Of a stretch of DNA of 40,840 nucleotides, positions 7,241 to 16,480 are shown piece after piece; position 1 is the stretch's first letter, and each line of letters starts with the position of its first letter. The position numbers and the translations under genes were made by a program. The stretch covers positions 1 through 40,840 of the forward strand of contig NZ_VNHM01000021.1 in NCBI RefSeq assembly GCF_008124625.1. Reading direction: 5' to 3'. Below the pieces are notes generated by a model. It did no database searches. It was given only the letters and a program-made list of their open reading frames with translations, and was not told where the DNA came from. The stretch is from Desulfallas thermosapovorans DSM 6562. GTDB taxonomy: Bacteria > Bacillota > Desulfotomaculia > Desulfotomaculales > Desulfallaceae.

Positions 7241-8544
7241 CTAAGCCTTTACCACATTCGCCCACTTACCGGAAATACAGTTTCTTGTATCAACAATTAA
7301 CTTTGCTTTTTGCCGCAGCCAATCATAGTCAATACATGAATGGTCTGTAGTAATGACCACGCAATCATAATCAGCTAAGTTTTCCTCCGTTAATTCCACC
7401 GAAGTCATTTCCCATCCGGGGTAAGCCCGGTGGCCACCACTACGGGGTACATGCGGGTCATGGTAAGATACTACCGCGCCACGTTCGTTAAGTAACTGGA
7501 TAATTTTCAAAGCCGGTGATTCCCTTTGATCGTCAACATCTTTTTTATAGGCAATACCCATAATTAAAATCCGGGCGTTTTTCATAGCAATGCCCCGGTC
7601 ATTAAGTGCCCGCGCCGTCTTTTCCACCACGTAATAGGGCATGCTTGTATTAATTTCACCGGCCAGTTCAATAAAACGGGTGGCGAAATCATATTCACGC
7701 GCTTTCCAGGACAGATAAAAGGGATCAATGGGTATGCAATGCCCCCCTAACCCCGGACCGGGTAAAAAGGTTGAAACCCAAAGGGTTTGGTACTGGATGC
7801 CGCTATAACCTCCCAAACGTCAATGTCCATCTTGTCAAAAAGTATTTTCATTTCATTGATCATGGCAATATTAACAGAACGGTAAATATTTTCCAAAAGC
7901 TTGGTGGCTTCCGCTGTCCGGGTTGATGAAACAGGTACAACCTTGACTACCTTTCCATACAATGTCTTGGCCACCTGTAAGCATGCATCTGTTGTACCTC
8001 CTACAACTTTTGGTATAACTTCAGTTTTAAATTTGGGGTTACCGGGATCTTCACGTTCGGGCGAATAAGCTAAAAAGAAATCTTTTCCCACAGTTAAACC
8101 ACTTTTCAATAATACAGGCAAGATGACTTCGTCAGTTGTGCCGGGATAAGTGGTACTTTCCAAAACAATAAGTTGCCCCGACCGCAGGCACGCTGAAATG
8201 GCGGAAACAGCATTATTTATGTAAGTGAGGTCCGGTTCCCTTTGAATCGTTAGTGGCGTAGGTAAACAGATTAATATGGCATCCGGTTCCCCCAACCTTC
8301 GAAAATCGGCTGTCGCTTCCAAAAAAGCATTGTTTCTGGCACTTGTCACTTCTTCCGAGCTAATATGTTTTATATACGATTGCCCGGAGTTTAGCAGATC
8401 GACTTTGCTCTCATCGTTGTCAAAACCAATAACTTTAAACCCAGCCCGGCTGAATACCAGGGCCAGGGGCAAACCCACATAGCCCATACCAATGACACCG
8501 ACAACACATGATTTATCTTCAATCTTTTGTATAAAATTTTGCAT
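7241..8544 (-). pseudogene. tviB: UDP-N-acetylglucosamine 6-dehydrogenase (TviB/WbpA type), frameshifted
   Basis: Two overlapping frames together make one UDP-glucose/GDP-mannose dehydrogenase family protein of about 434 residues. The first (8544 to 7747) has the NAD site VIGMGYVGLPLALVFSRAGF and runs to KPFGFQPFYP. The second supplies PGLGGHCIPIDPFYLSWKAR, which includes the catalytic Cys, and the C-terminal UDP-binding domain. The expected junction is FYPGPGLGGHC; around 7757-7764 the sequence CCCGGTCCGGGG is one G short of the codons needed, shifting the frame. As written the enzyme lacks its nucleophile. This type oxidises UDP-GlcNAc to UDP-GlcNAcA. It is followed upstream in the operon by the tviC partner. 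A one-base assembly error in a G/C run is a real alternative. Confidence 0.88.
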
Positions 8545-8616
8545 TTTTATCCCCCACGGCTTGCTTATAGTAACCTACCTCAAAACCTCACATCACGGAA
8601 CATGTCCCAAGTAAAA

Positions 8617-9645
8617 CTAAATTACATTGTCCTTAAACCAAGTTACCGTTTCCCGTAGCCCGTCAAAAACCGCATAAGCTGGTTCATAGCCCAAAAGTTG
8701 TTTCGCCTTGCTTATATCTGCCTGAGAATGTCGCACGTCCCCAGGCCGGAAATCCCGGTAAACAGGTTTTATATTGGCAGCCTCTGGTTGCATTTCGCTA
8801 ACCAAGTCACGAATCATATAGAATAACTGGTTCAACGTTGTACGGTCACCAAAGGCAACATTGTACACTTGCCCAACTGCTTTTTCATCCTTTACGCTAG
8901 CGGCCAATAAATTGGCCTGGACGGCATTATCTATATAACAAAAATCCCGGCTGGTTTCACCGTCTCCATTAATATAAACCGGCTCGCTCCTAAAAAGACC
9001 GGCAATCCATTTAGGAATGACCGCCGCATAAGCCCCGTTTGGATCCTGCCTGCGGCCAAAAACATTGAAATAACGAAGACCGATACATTGCATGTTATAT
9101 ATTTGACCAAATACCCTAGCATATAATTCATTTACATATTTAGTTACGGCGTAAGGCGAAAGGGGTTGTCCAATTCTATTTTCCACTTTAGGCAAATCGG
9201 GGTGATCGCCATATGTAGAACTGGAAGCAGCGTATACGAAACGCTGCACTCCGGCATCCCTTGCTGCTACAAGTATATTTAGAAAACCATCAATGTTGTT
9301 TTGATTGGTGGCAATGGGATCATTTATAGAACGCGGAACAGAACCCAAAGCAGCTTGGTGTAAAACGACATCCGCATTTTCGCAGCATGTTTTACAGATT
9401 TCCAGTTCCCTAATATCCCCTTCGATAAGCTTAAACCTGGATGCCTGTTCGCCAGTAACGTTGTTTAGGACAGCATCAATATTGTGTTTATGCCCGGTGG
9501 AAAAATTATCAAGACCTATTACCTCTTGATTGAGCTGCAATAGCTTTTCCATCAAGTTAGAACCTATGAAACCAGCCACACCAGTTATCAGCCAAGTTTT
9601 ACGATTTTCCAACAAGCTTAGTTGAAGTTGTTGATATCTACTCAA
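8617..9645 (-). CDS. tviC: UDP-GlcNAcA/UDP-GlcNAc C4-epimerase (TviC/WbpP type)
   Basis: 342 residues, extended SDR epimerase. The N-terminus [14 protein letters not shown] binds [17 protein letters not shown] is diagnostic for the WbpP/TviC subgroup, and the catalytic set is [14 protein letters not shown] plus YAVTK (YxxxK). The C-terminal part [20 protein letters not shown] is typical. It resembles Salmonella TviC, which turns UDP-GlcNAcA into UDP-GalNAcA for Vi antigen. The start is TTG at 9645, overlapping the TGA stop of the preceding glycosyltransferase (TTGA), so translation is probably coupled. Pairing with the tviB-like gene supports a GalNAcA-containing polymer. Confidence 0.92.
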   Translation of the reverse strand: MSRYQQLQLSLLENRKTWLITGVAGFIGSNLMEKLLQLNQEVIGLDNFSTGHKHNIDAVLNNVTGEQASRFKLIEGDIRELEICKTCCENADVVLHQAALGSVPRSINDPIATNQNNIDGFLNILVAARDAGVQRFVYAASSSTYGDHPDLPKVENRIGQPLSPYAVTKYVNELYARVFGQIYNMQCIGLRYFNVFGRRQDPNGAYAAVIPKWIAGLFRSEPVYINGDGETSRDFCYIDNAVQANLLAASVKDEKAVGQVYNVAFGDRTTLNQLFYMIRDLVSEMQPEAANIKPVYRDFRPGDVRHSQADISKAKQLLGYEPAYAVFDGLRETVTWFKDNVI

Positions 9646-10853
9646 TTTAAGTTAATCTCGCCTGCCTTTCGTTTGTTCAAACTCTTAACATATTGTGCAA
9701 ATTCACTCCAAAAATCATATCTAGCCTTATCTATCTTGTCCTTTGTGTAATCCGATGCAGTGATAAAGTTTCGCCTGGCCTGTTGTTCCAACCATTCGTG
9801 GTTATTTACGCTTTTTAGAATCGCCTCGGATAATGCGTTACTATCACCCGGTTTATGCAGGCATGATTCGTCCAGTAATTCAGGTATACCACCCGCCGTG
9901 GACCCCAATGCAGGACAACCCCTGCTCATAGCCTCAATTAATGCCCGTGGCAATCCTTCTGTTAAGCTGGGTTGAATATAGAGATCTATATTATCCAACC
10001 AATTTAAAACGGGATTCCCCCCGGGTAATGTACCACAAAAATATGTAATTTCAGATAAACCAAGTTTGCGGGCAATCTCCTTAAAAGGTTCGGCATTACC
10101 ACTCCCAAGAATATGAAACTCAAAGGGAGGCAATTCCTTTTTTGCGTTATACAATGCTTTCAAAGCCACGTCAATACCTTTATATTTAGCGGACATGGAC
10201 CCAATTAAGCCAATCTTAAGAGGTGATGGTTTATTTTTAATGCGCACAAGTCTCATTTGAAGCACATCATCAGAAGTAAAGGGCAACTCCACATCTGAGC
10301 AGGCAACTGTTTTACCGTTCGAGGGATAACGCTTTTGTAAGAATTCTTTAGTTACGTATAATACAAAGGGTGCACGGCGAATTAATGCTTTATTTTGCAA
10401 CTCTGCATAGGGTGCATAAACTTTCCCTTTCCAGTTGCCATAATTCCACAATGCATCCCATGAGCAACCAACCACCTCCACGGCCCATGGCTTTTTTAAT
10501 CGCTCCGCCACTTGAATGGCCAATCTTCCGGTTAAACTAACCCGGGCAATAAGCGCATCGGCCTTGCTAATCTCATCGAACAATATTTTTTGCGCTTTAT
10601 TTCGCTTAAATAGCATAGCCTTGGGGTTACTAAGGGATGGCACTGGAACAAAGGACACATTTGGCCCGCTTGAAAGTTTTAGGCCTTTTGTGGATTCAAG
10701 TGTAGAAATATCTTGGCATCTTGAGATAACGGTTAGTTCATCAAAGTGCTGCAGATACCGTTGGAATACTTCGTAAGGAAGGTTGCCGTTGGTATAGTAT
10801 TCGTTTGGATTGTTTTTGTATAAGATAGTGTCATGGGCAAATACGGCTTTCAT
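9642..10853 (-). CDS. GT4-family glycosyltransferase
   Basis: 403 residues from ATG at 10853, with AAGGGGG about 6 bases upstream. The C-terminal donor half is clear: [20 protein letters not shown], then IYIQPS-type loop [19 protein letters not shown], which contains the GT4 EX7E motif. The N-terminal half has [14 protein letters not shown] and [13 protein letters not shown]. No signal peptide or TM helix. It probably adds a sugar to the lipid-linked repeat unit at the cytoplasmic face. Donor and linkage cannot be read from sequence. The stop overlaps the start of tviC. Confidence 0.85.
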   Translation of the reverse strand: MKAVFAHDTILYKNNPNEYYTNGNLPYEVFQRYLQHFDELTVISRCQDISTLESTKGLKLSSGPNVSFVPVPSLSNPKAMLFKRNKAQKILFDEISKADALIARVSLTGRLAIQVAERLKKPWAVEVVGCSWDALWNYGNWKGKVYAPYAELQNKALIRRAPFVLYVTKEFLQKRYPSNGKTVACSDVELPFTSDDVLQMRLVRIKNKPSPLKIGLIGSMSAKYKGIDVALKALYNAKKELPPFEFHILGSGNAEPFKEIARKLGLSEITYFCGTLPGGNPVLNWLDNIDLYIQPSLTEGLPRALIEAMSRGCPALGSTAGGIPELLDESCLHKPGDSNALSEAILKSVNNHEWLEQQARRNFITASDYTKDKIDKARYDFWSEFAQYVKSLNKRKAGEINLN

Positions 10854-11018
10854 AAAAACCCCCTTATTTTAAGAGCCTATTCGAAAAGTTTCATAAATAA
10901 TTTATACCACAATTAGAAACCCCTCTGTCCCGTGGTGATTCCGATTTATAATCACCTTTGTTGTGTCACGTGCCAGCCTGGAAATAACGAAGCTTATAAA
11001 AATAATGTCAAGCTCAAT

Positions 11019-12242
11019 TTAAATTTTGATAAACAAACCATGATACGGAAAAAGATATGGTATATGACTATCCAATGCAAATTGCGTTTTATACAAATAC
11101 AAAAAACCATATACAATTATCAAAAAATATAAAAAAAACCTCCTGGAATCTCTATTTAACGCTTTACAAGCCATTGGAGCGGCTATAAAAAAGGCACTAT
11201 TTGCGTAAAAAATCAATCTCCCTAGTGAAACCATACTACTATAAAAAGACACAATAAAGGATACGGCAAAAACCGACATAAAAAGTTTATAATAGTCTAA
11301 TTTTTTTATATCAATTTTATTATAAAATAACAGCAGCAATATCAACAATGGAACCGTGTCAAAACTTAAGATAGAAAAGCTAAAATCATTTACCATAGCA
11401 TAACCTGCATAACGCTCCCCCATAAGTGGAACTAAAAATTTCGAGATACCCATAAAAATAAAAGGCGTAGCAATAAATCCAATAATTAAAAACCTCTTTA
11501 CTCTCTTTGAAAGATAATCTTTCTTTAATGCAAAGTAAGCAAACAACAACATAAAAAGCGATGAGTAGTGAAAAAAACCGGCAATTAAAACTAGCAACAC
11601 ATATTTTGTCGCATTTCTTTGCACAATATAAGGCAAGGCATTTAAAACAATACCTAAGGCAATAAACATTCTCAATAAACCCACTGCAAGCATTTGAAAG
11701 TATAACATAGTGATTAATAGAAAAATTGCCATTGGCAAACTTATTATGTGTCTAAACTTCACAAAAACCCGATAAAAAAGAAACAATGGCACAAAAGAAG
11801 TGGTTATTTGCATATATAAATAATTACTTGTAAACTGCGATATTAAATTATTCAATATCAGGTATCCCGGTTCAATTGTTTCCGTCCGAAAGACATAAAA
11901 CCACCCATACATAGTAACATCATTAAAAATTCTAATATAGGAAGGATCATCAATAGCCGTGTAACTTCTTAAAGCAAACGTTAGAAACAAAATTAAAAAC
12001 GACAATGTTATGTACATTTTAAACTCGAAGGTTGTTTTAGATTTTTCAGCTAAAGCAGCAAAAAACACAGCACTTAAAATAATCGCACTATAATATAATG
12101 CAGTGCTTAGTTGTTCCTCCGGTAAAATAACACACATCCCAAACGCTATAAAAATATATAAATATAAAATAGCAATATCCACGAACTGCCTGTTCGATAT
12201 AGTATTTTTAGTGCTCTCAATTTTATTTCCAGCTTGAAACAT
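11019..12242 (-). CDS. EpsG-like polysaccharide polymerase (Wzy function)
   Basis: 407 residues, almost wholly hydrophobic, with about ten or more predicted membrane segments. The central loop LRSYTAIDDPSYIRIF, followed by TIEPGYLILNNLI, is the EpsG family pattern (D-x-x-x-Y, then E-x-G-Y). EpsG/Wzy proteins polymerise flipped repeat units on the outer face of the membrane. Position between two glycosyltransferase genes and close to a flippase fits. The gene is markedly more AT-rich than the dehydrogenase and control genes nearby, which is common for serotype-defining genes and suggests separate acquisition. Confidence 0.8.
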   Translation of the reverse strand: MFQAGNKIESTKNTISNRQFVDIAILYLYIFIAFGMCVILPEEQLSTALYYSAIILSAVFFAALAEKSKTTFEFKMYITLSFLILFLTFALRSYTAIDDPSYIRIFNDVTMYGWFYVFRTETIEPGYLILNNLISQFTSNYLYMQITTSFVPLFLFYRVFVKFRHIISLPMAIFLLITMLYFQMLAVGLLRMFIALGIVLNALPYIVQRNATKYVLLVLIAGFFHYSSLFMLLFAYFALKKDYLSKRVKRFLIIGFIATPFIFMGISKFLVPLMGERYAGYAMVNDFSFSILSFDTVPLLILLLLFYNKIDIKKLDYYKLFMSVFAVSFIVSFYSSMVSLGRLIFYANSAFFIAAPMACKALNRDSRRFFLYFLIIVYGFLYLYKTQFALDSHIPYLFPYHGLFIKI

Positions 12243-12291
12243 TACTAAGCATACCTCTATAATCTAATTATTTTAGCGTTAGTCTAAATAA

Positions 12292-13422
12292 CTAAAACTT
12301 ACTATATAGGACTTCTAAATCTTTAGCCACTTGTTCGACATCATAACCGGCTGTTTTTAATTCAACCACTCTTTCCCCAAATCGAGGGCGTTCTAATTGC
12401 AAGCATTTTATAACCCGCTTTACCCAATAATCAACATCACTTTGCAACCCAACAAACTCCATCAAACCCAGCTTCATATCAACTTCCTTGGTAATCACAT
12501 CTGAAACAACACAAGGAACCCCTGCTGCTTGGGCCTCTATTAAAACAACCGGTAGCCCTTCATAAAGGGACGGAAAGAGAAAAAGATCCAAAGCGCCCAT
12601 AATAAGCGGAACGTCATCTCTTATTCCCAGCATATGGACACGGTTATCAATACCCTTGGCATGAATAATTGTTTCAATTTCGGTTTTTAACGGGCCATCA
12701 CCCACAAGCACCAAGTGAGCATCGGGTAATTTTTTTAAAAGGGCATGAAAAATCTCAATTAAAAATTTATGGTTTTTCTGTTCATGAAACCTACCCACAT
12801 GCCCAATTAGAGGCACGTTTACCGGCAACAAGAGCTTGTCTCTTAGTTCATGTTTATCCCCTAATTTAAATTTGGACAGCTCTATAGCATTAGGTATCAC
12901 TCTAAACCGGGAATCACTTCCACAATCGGGACCGAATAAATGCTGTCCTGCTGCACGGGAACAACCATACAGGTGCGTGGAATGTTTTAAAATAAGGTGG
13001 CGCATAAACTGGCGGTAAATAAGTCTTTTTATTGTATCAGTTTTACCGTCTTGAGTGTTATGACTGTGGGAAATACGCAAAGTCAACCCAGCTTTTTGAG
13101 CAGTACGTACAATAAAACCGCTATAGTAATGTACATGGCTATGTACACCGTGAAAAGGCCCGTATTTATGCAGCACCTGCATCAACGTCCGGCCATATAC
13201 ACGGGGACCTACCTTGGCAGGGCTTGGGAGGTGAATTATCCGTCCTCCCAAATCTTTAATCTCGTTATCATAATGGCATTGTTCCTTTGTATGTACTGCA
13301 AAATCAAACTGTACTTTATCACGGTCTATATGGCGGTAGATATTCATAATCATGGTTTCCGCGCCGCCACGGTTCATACCGCCAAAAAAGTGAAGAATAC
13401 GAACAGGTTTATTTTTTTGCAT
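12292..13422 (-). CDS. GT4-family glycosyltransferase (EpsF-like)
   Basis: 376 residues. N-terminus RILHFFGGMNRGGAETMIMN is the classic glycine-rich GT4 start with the GGAE motif. C-terminal half: VPLIGHVGRFHEQKNHKFLI and EX7E in LYEGLPVVLIEAQAAGVPC. The protein resembles EpsF and similar transferases of Firmicute exopolysaccharide loci. It starts 13 bases downstream of the flippase stop and is 49 bases ahead of the EpsG-like gene, so the three are probably one transcript. Sugar specificity is unknown. Confidence 0.87.
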   Translation of the reverse strand: MQKNKPVRILHFFGGMNRGGAETMIMNIYRHIDRDKVQFDFAVHTKEQCHYDNEIKDLGGRIIHLPSPAKVGPRVYGRTLMQVLHKYGPFHGVHSHVHYYSGFIVRTAQKAGLTLRISHSHNTQDGKTDTIKRLIYRQFMRHLILKHSTHLYGCSRAAGQHLFGPDCGSDSRFRVIPNAIELSKFKLGDKHELRDKLLLPVNVPLIGHVGRFHEQKNHKFLIEIFHALLKKLPDAHLVLVGDGPLKTEIETIIHAKGIDNRVHMLGIRDDVPLIMGALDLFLFPSLYEGLPVVLIEAQAAGVPCVVSDVITKEVDMKLGLMEFVGLQSDVDYWVKRVIKCLQLERPRFGERVVELKTAGYDVEQVAKDLEVLYSKF

Positions 13423-13435
13423 TAATACAGCGCTC

Positions 13436-14689
13436 CTATCGTTTTGCCGGTATAAAATGCATTTTATAAACTATTGCTAACAAACTAACCAATAACTGCA
13501 CCAGTGAAGTAATAATTAAAGCATAAGCCGCGCCTTTAAGTCCGGCAATGGGAATTAATATGGCACATGAGGATAAACTAACTAAAGTTACTATGCAAAA
13601 AATAGCTGGCTGGATTTTGAAAAACCTAGCCGCTGTTAACCCGTAGCCTAAAAATGATGCTACATATCCAATGCCGGCGCTTACGATAATCAAGTTAAAG
13701 ATACCGGCATATTCCGCATACTCCGGCGTATAAAGCAAGGCAAGAATTTCTCGGCCAAAGGTAACAGACACGCCCAGACCCATTATACCCAGCCCAGCAC
13801 CTAAAAGGGCTAGCTTTAACAGCAGCCGCCGGTAAGCCTTCATATTGGCAAAGGCAAAATATTTAGCCAAACGCGGGCTGGCTGACTGCCCCAGCGCACT
13901 TACAACAGTATTTCCTGCTACAATTAAATAAGCCATGGCTGAAAAATAACCTAATGCTTCAATGCTCAGTTCATGTTCTATGAAGTAACGTGGAATATTT
14001 GAGTTCAATGAAATTAAAGCCATAACAGCACCAAGGGGTAAACTTAGCCGAGCCAACGGCCATAACTTTTCACCACTAAAGACCGGCTGTGGTTCACTAA
14101 AGTTACGAGTGTTAACCCAATCATAAAGAACCAGGACTAGAAACCAGCTAATGATTAAACCTACAATACTTAATGTAATGCTACCTGTGACTATAAGTAT
14201 AATAACCAAAACAACCAGCGACAGAATTCCTTTAACAATATGTGACTTAGCAATCAATTGCATTTGTTCGTGTTTTTGAGCCAAGCCAAAACAAATATCG
14301 CTAACGGATTCAATAAATTTGGCTAAACCAAGCAACATAATAACAACCGCTGTTTCCCCACGGTAACCACCGAACCAAATAATTAATAAAATTATGGCTA
14401 GGGCAACAGCGCTGCCGGAAATTCGCAGCCCCAAATATTCACCAAAGGAATGTTCATCTTTGGCATCCGTGGCTTGAACGCCCCTTAACTGCAAATTAGT
14501 CAACATAAACACAGGTGCCGTTACAGCTAAGCCCAGCGTATATTGCCCCACCACGACGGGAGTGCCTAGTTTTGCCATCGCCATTAACATACCCCACTGG
14601 CAGGCGGCATAAATAACGTTACCCGTAAACGTCCAGGAGAAGTTTCGGCGCAGGGACATAGGTTTAATTTGTTTATCATTTGATATCAT
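13436..14689 (-). CDS. wzx: Wzx-like polysaccharide flippase (MATE/MOP superfamily)
   Basis: 417 residues with about twelve hydrophobic segments and short polar loops. The N-terminus MSLRRNFSWTFTGNVIYAAC has the usual pattern of a polysaccharide exporter. The motif around VQATDAKDEHSFGEYLGLRI lies between the second and third helices. Wzx proteins move undecaprenyl-PP-linked repeat units across the membrane for polymerisation. It is the first gene of the 14.7-to-5.9 kb leftward run, with a possible attenuator at 14756-14799 just upstream. The start ATG at 14689 has no strong ribosome site; a later in-frame Met (MSLRRN) is a possible alternative. Confidence 0.87.
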   Translation of the reverse strand: MISNDKQIKPMSLRRNFSWTFTGNVIYAACQWGMLMAMAKLGTPVVVGQYTLGLAVTAPVFMLTNLQLRGVQATDAKDEHSFGEYLGLRISGSAVALAIILLIIWFGGYRGETAVVIMLLGLAKFIESVSDICFGLAQKHEQMQLIAKSHIVKGILSLVVLVIILIVTGSITLSIVGLIISWFLVLVLYDWVNTRNFSEPQPVFSGEKLWPLARLSLPLGAVMALISLNSNIPRYFIEHELSIEALGYFSAMAYLIVAGNTVVSALGQSASPRLAKYFAFANMKAYRRLLLKLALLGAGLGIMGLGVSVTFGREILALLYTPEYAEYAGIFNLIIVSAGIGYVASFLGYGLTAARFFKIQPAIFCIVTLVSLSSCAILIPIAGLKGAAYALIITSLVQLLVSLLAIVYKMHFIPAKR

Positions 14690-14755
14690 AAAAACATTAT
14701 GCTTCCCATCATTTTCTTTAATGCGAAAGTATTGGATACATTAATTTGTTAAACT

Positions 14756-14799
14756 AAAAAGGACACCCCCAACTTGCTCACCCCAAATTGGCGCGTCCT
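14756..14799 (-). terminator. Hairpin plus T-run in the wzx leader: possible attenuator
   Basis: Read leftward, AGGACGC (14799-14793) can pair with GTGTCCT (14766-14760) including one G-U pair, and TTTTT follows immediately. It lies about 70 bases upstream of the wzx start and downstream of a TATAAT-like hexamer (ATTATA on + at 14801-14806). It could end transcription arriving from the recombinase block or act as an attenuator of the polysaccharide operon. The loop is long (26 nt), so strength is uncertain. Confidence 0.45.
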
Positions 14800-14959
14800 A
14801 ATTATAAGAGTATATATGTAAACATAACCTAACACCTGTTTCATATGTAAAATATTCACCTTCACTAAACACCAACATCCCACGACACACTATACATAAC
14901 GTTTGCGACAAAACTGCTCCGGAATTTCCTTCTTTATATAGCAAAATTCAGCAAGGACT

Positions 14960-15880
14960 TCAAAATTCCTGCTTCTTTTCCAAAAAAATCTCATTCATTA
15001 AACAACAATATATGCCATTTGTCTCTTTGACCTGATCCGCTTTAGCGGCCAGCTCCAGTACAGCTTCCGGTGCTGTTTTGGCATAACGCCGGGTGGTGGA
15101 AATGTTTTCATGGCCCAGTACTTCCTGAACCTTGTCAATTGCCACACCTTTTTGCAGTAGTTGGGTACCTACTGTATGTCGGCAACGATGGGGATAAAAA
15201 TGCACGCCAATTTGTTTTTTGCACTTGTAAGACCAATTCCTGTATTGAATTGGTGTAACATCAATTAGAGATGCCTCACCAGTCCTTTCCTTTTGTATCT
15301 CCGCCAATTTCCTGGCCACTTCTGCATCCATCACCGGTACATATCTTTCCTTATTTCCTTTGCCATGCCTAACCCGAATGATATAGCCACCGTTATCTAA
15401 TCTAATTAGATCGTTACATTTCATAGCCACAACTTCACTTGTGCGCATTCCGGTGGCCAGCATAGTGCGAAATCCTAGAGCAATTGTTTCCGGGATTGTA
15501 CTTAACCAGTTATCCAGCAACTCAAGCTCGGCGGTAGTCATGAATTTTGGCAGAGCTTGTCCTTCCTTTACACGCAGTCTTCTGGTGTTTATGGGGTTGC
15601 CGGCAATTTTGCCTTCTTCAATCAGAAAATCATAAAAACCCTTAAGTACTGATACAGCTTTATTCACTGACCGGGGTTTTAGTCCCGCTTCCACCAGGGA
15701 ATTTCTGTACAGCCTGGCGTGGGTGGGATTCAGGGCAAGAAAATTAATATTATTTTTATCGGCAAAGTTTACAAACCTGCTCAAATTATATGCGTATCCT
15801 TTTACAGTTACCTCCGAATTACCACGCATTTTGAAATCAATCAGATATTCTTTTATTAGTTCCCTTAACTTGGATTGCAT
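14960..15880 (-). CDS. Tyrosine recombinase/integrase 1
   Basis: 306 residues from ATG at 15880; a longer frame from 15940 would overlap hicA and lacks the typical start. N-terminal SAM-like core-binding domain with a TVKGYAYNLSRF helix. Catalytic domain shows the full set: Arg in TMLATGMRTSEVVA, Lys in RVRHGKGNKERYVP, HxxR in PHRCRHTVGTQLLQ, His in LGHENISTTRRY, and the nucleophile Tyr in RRYAKTAP. These enzymes cut and rejoin DNA at specific sites through a 3'-phosphotyrosine. It is a clear paralogue of the recombinase at 17191-18072, in the same orientation. The target site is unknown; no att-like duplication was identified. Confidence 0.9.
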   Translation of the reverse strand: MQSKLRELIKEYLIDFKMRGNSEVTVKGYAYNLSRFVNFADKNNINFLALNPTHARLYRNSLVEAGLKPRSVNKAVSVLKGFYDFLIEEGKIAGNPINTRRLRVKEGQALPKFMTTAELELLDNWLSTIPETIALGFRTMLATGMRTSEVVAMKCNDLIRLDNGGYIIRVRHGKGNKERYVPVMDAEVARKLAEIQKERTGEASLIDVTPIQYRNWSYKCKKQIGVHFYPHRCRHTVGTQLLQKGVAIDKVQEVLGHENISTTRRYAKTAPEAVLELAAKADQVKETNGIYCCLMNEIFLEKKQEF

Positions 15881-15905
15881 TTTTAATTTAACCCTTTTGG
15901 GATGA

Positions 15906-16166
15906 CTATGTATTATTCTCGTTATAAAACAGCTCGACAATTACATCTTGTTTGCTTTTCCCCATATACTGAGCAATGTCGGTAATAACAGCACTCAATG
16001 TGCCCACCCTCAGAGGGTTGTGGGCAGGCACAGTAATATGGTGCTTTCTCTTTTTTATGTTGGATGTCAGGCGAATATGGCTTCCTGTTTGTCTAGTAAC
16101 AGAATACCCATATTTCTTCAAAATAACAGTAAACTGCTTGGCATCAATATCACGAGGAATTCTCAT
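15906..16166 (-). CDS. hicA: HicA-type mRNA interferase toxin
   Basis: 86 residues. Family marks are the fold start FTVILKKYGYSVTRQTGSHI, where the His of GSHIRL is the catalytic residue, and HHITVPAHNPLRVGTLSAVI. HicA proteins are dsRBD-fold ribonucleases that cut mRNA when their HicB partner is lost. The start ATG overlaps the hicB TGA (ATGA), so translation is coupled and antitoxin is made first. The length is typical and no key residue is missing. It sits between the two recombinase genes. Confidence 0.88.
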   Translation of the reverse strand: MRIPRDIDAKQFTVILKKYGYSVTRQTGSHIRLTSNIKKRKHHITVPAHNPLRVGTLSAVITDIAQYMGKSKQDVIVELFYNENNT

Positions 16167-16372
16167 ATTGCCAAAATCTCTTCTTTTATGAAATGAATTT
16201 TTACCATATCCGGCATTTCTTGATCATCAAAATGACATCTTACCGCGTCTTTTATCTCTTCTTTTATTGCATCCAAAGTATCACTTTCCGAGAATATAGA
16301 ATACCCCAGAGCCCTAGCAATATAACCACCTTCTGGAGCTTCTTTAACAATAAAGATTATCTCGTTTTTCAT
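16163..16372 (-). CDS. hicB: HicB-like antitoxin
   Basis: 69 residues from ATG at 16372, which has AAGGTG about 8 bases upstream; a longer frame from 16435 is less likely. The pattern EIIFIVKEAPEGGYIARALG followed by SESDTLDAIKEEIKDAVRCH is the HicB-like partial RNase H fold. There is no obvious C-terminal HTH or RHH DNA-binding domain, so operon control may fall to another protein such as the adjacent regulator. It overlaps hicA by four bases. Confidence 0.85.
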   Translation of the reverse strand: MKNEIIFIVKEAPEGGYIARALGYSIFSESDTLDAIKEEIKDAVRCHFDDQEMPDMVKIHFIKEEILAI

Positions 16373-16457
16373 TTTCTCACACCTTATATTCGAACTGCCC
16401 ATGTTTTCCTTTATATATATTTTGCCTCGCGGCATCTAAATATAAGCATTTCATACC

Positions 16458-16480
16458 AAACATTCAACCATTGAACGTTT
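16458..16480. promoter_or_regulatory. Imperfect palindrome between the regulator and hicBA (possible operator)
   Basis: AAACATTCAAC, one base, ATTGAACGTTT: 11-base arms with two mismatches. It shares the core TTCAAYCATTGAA with the perfect palindrome at 17081-17107 on the other side of the regulator gene. It overlaps the regulator stop codon and lies about 90 bases ahead of hicB. Confidence 0.55.
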
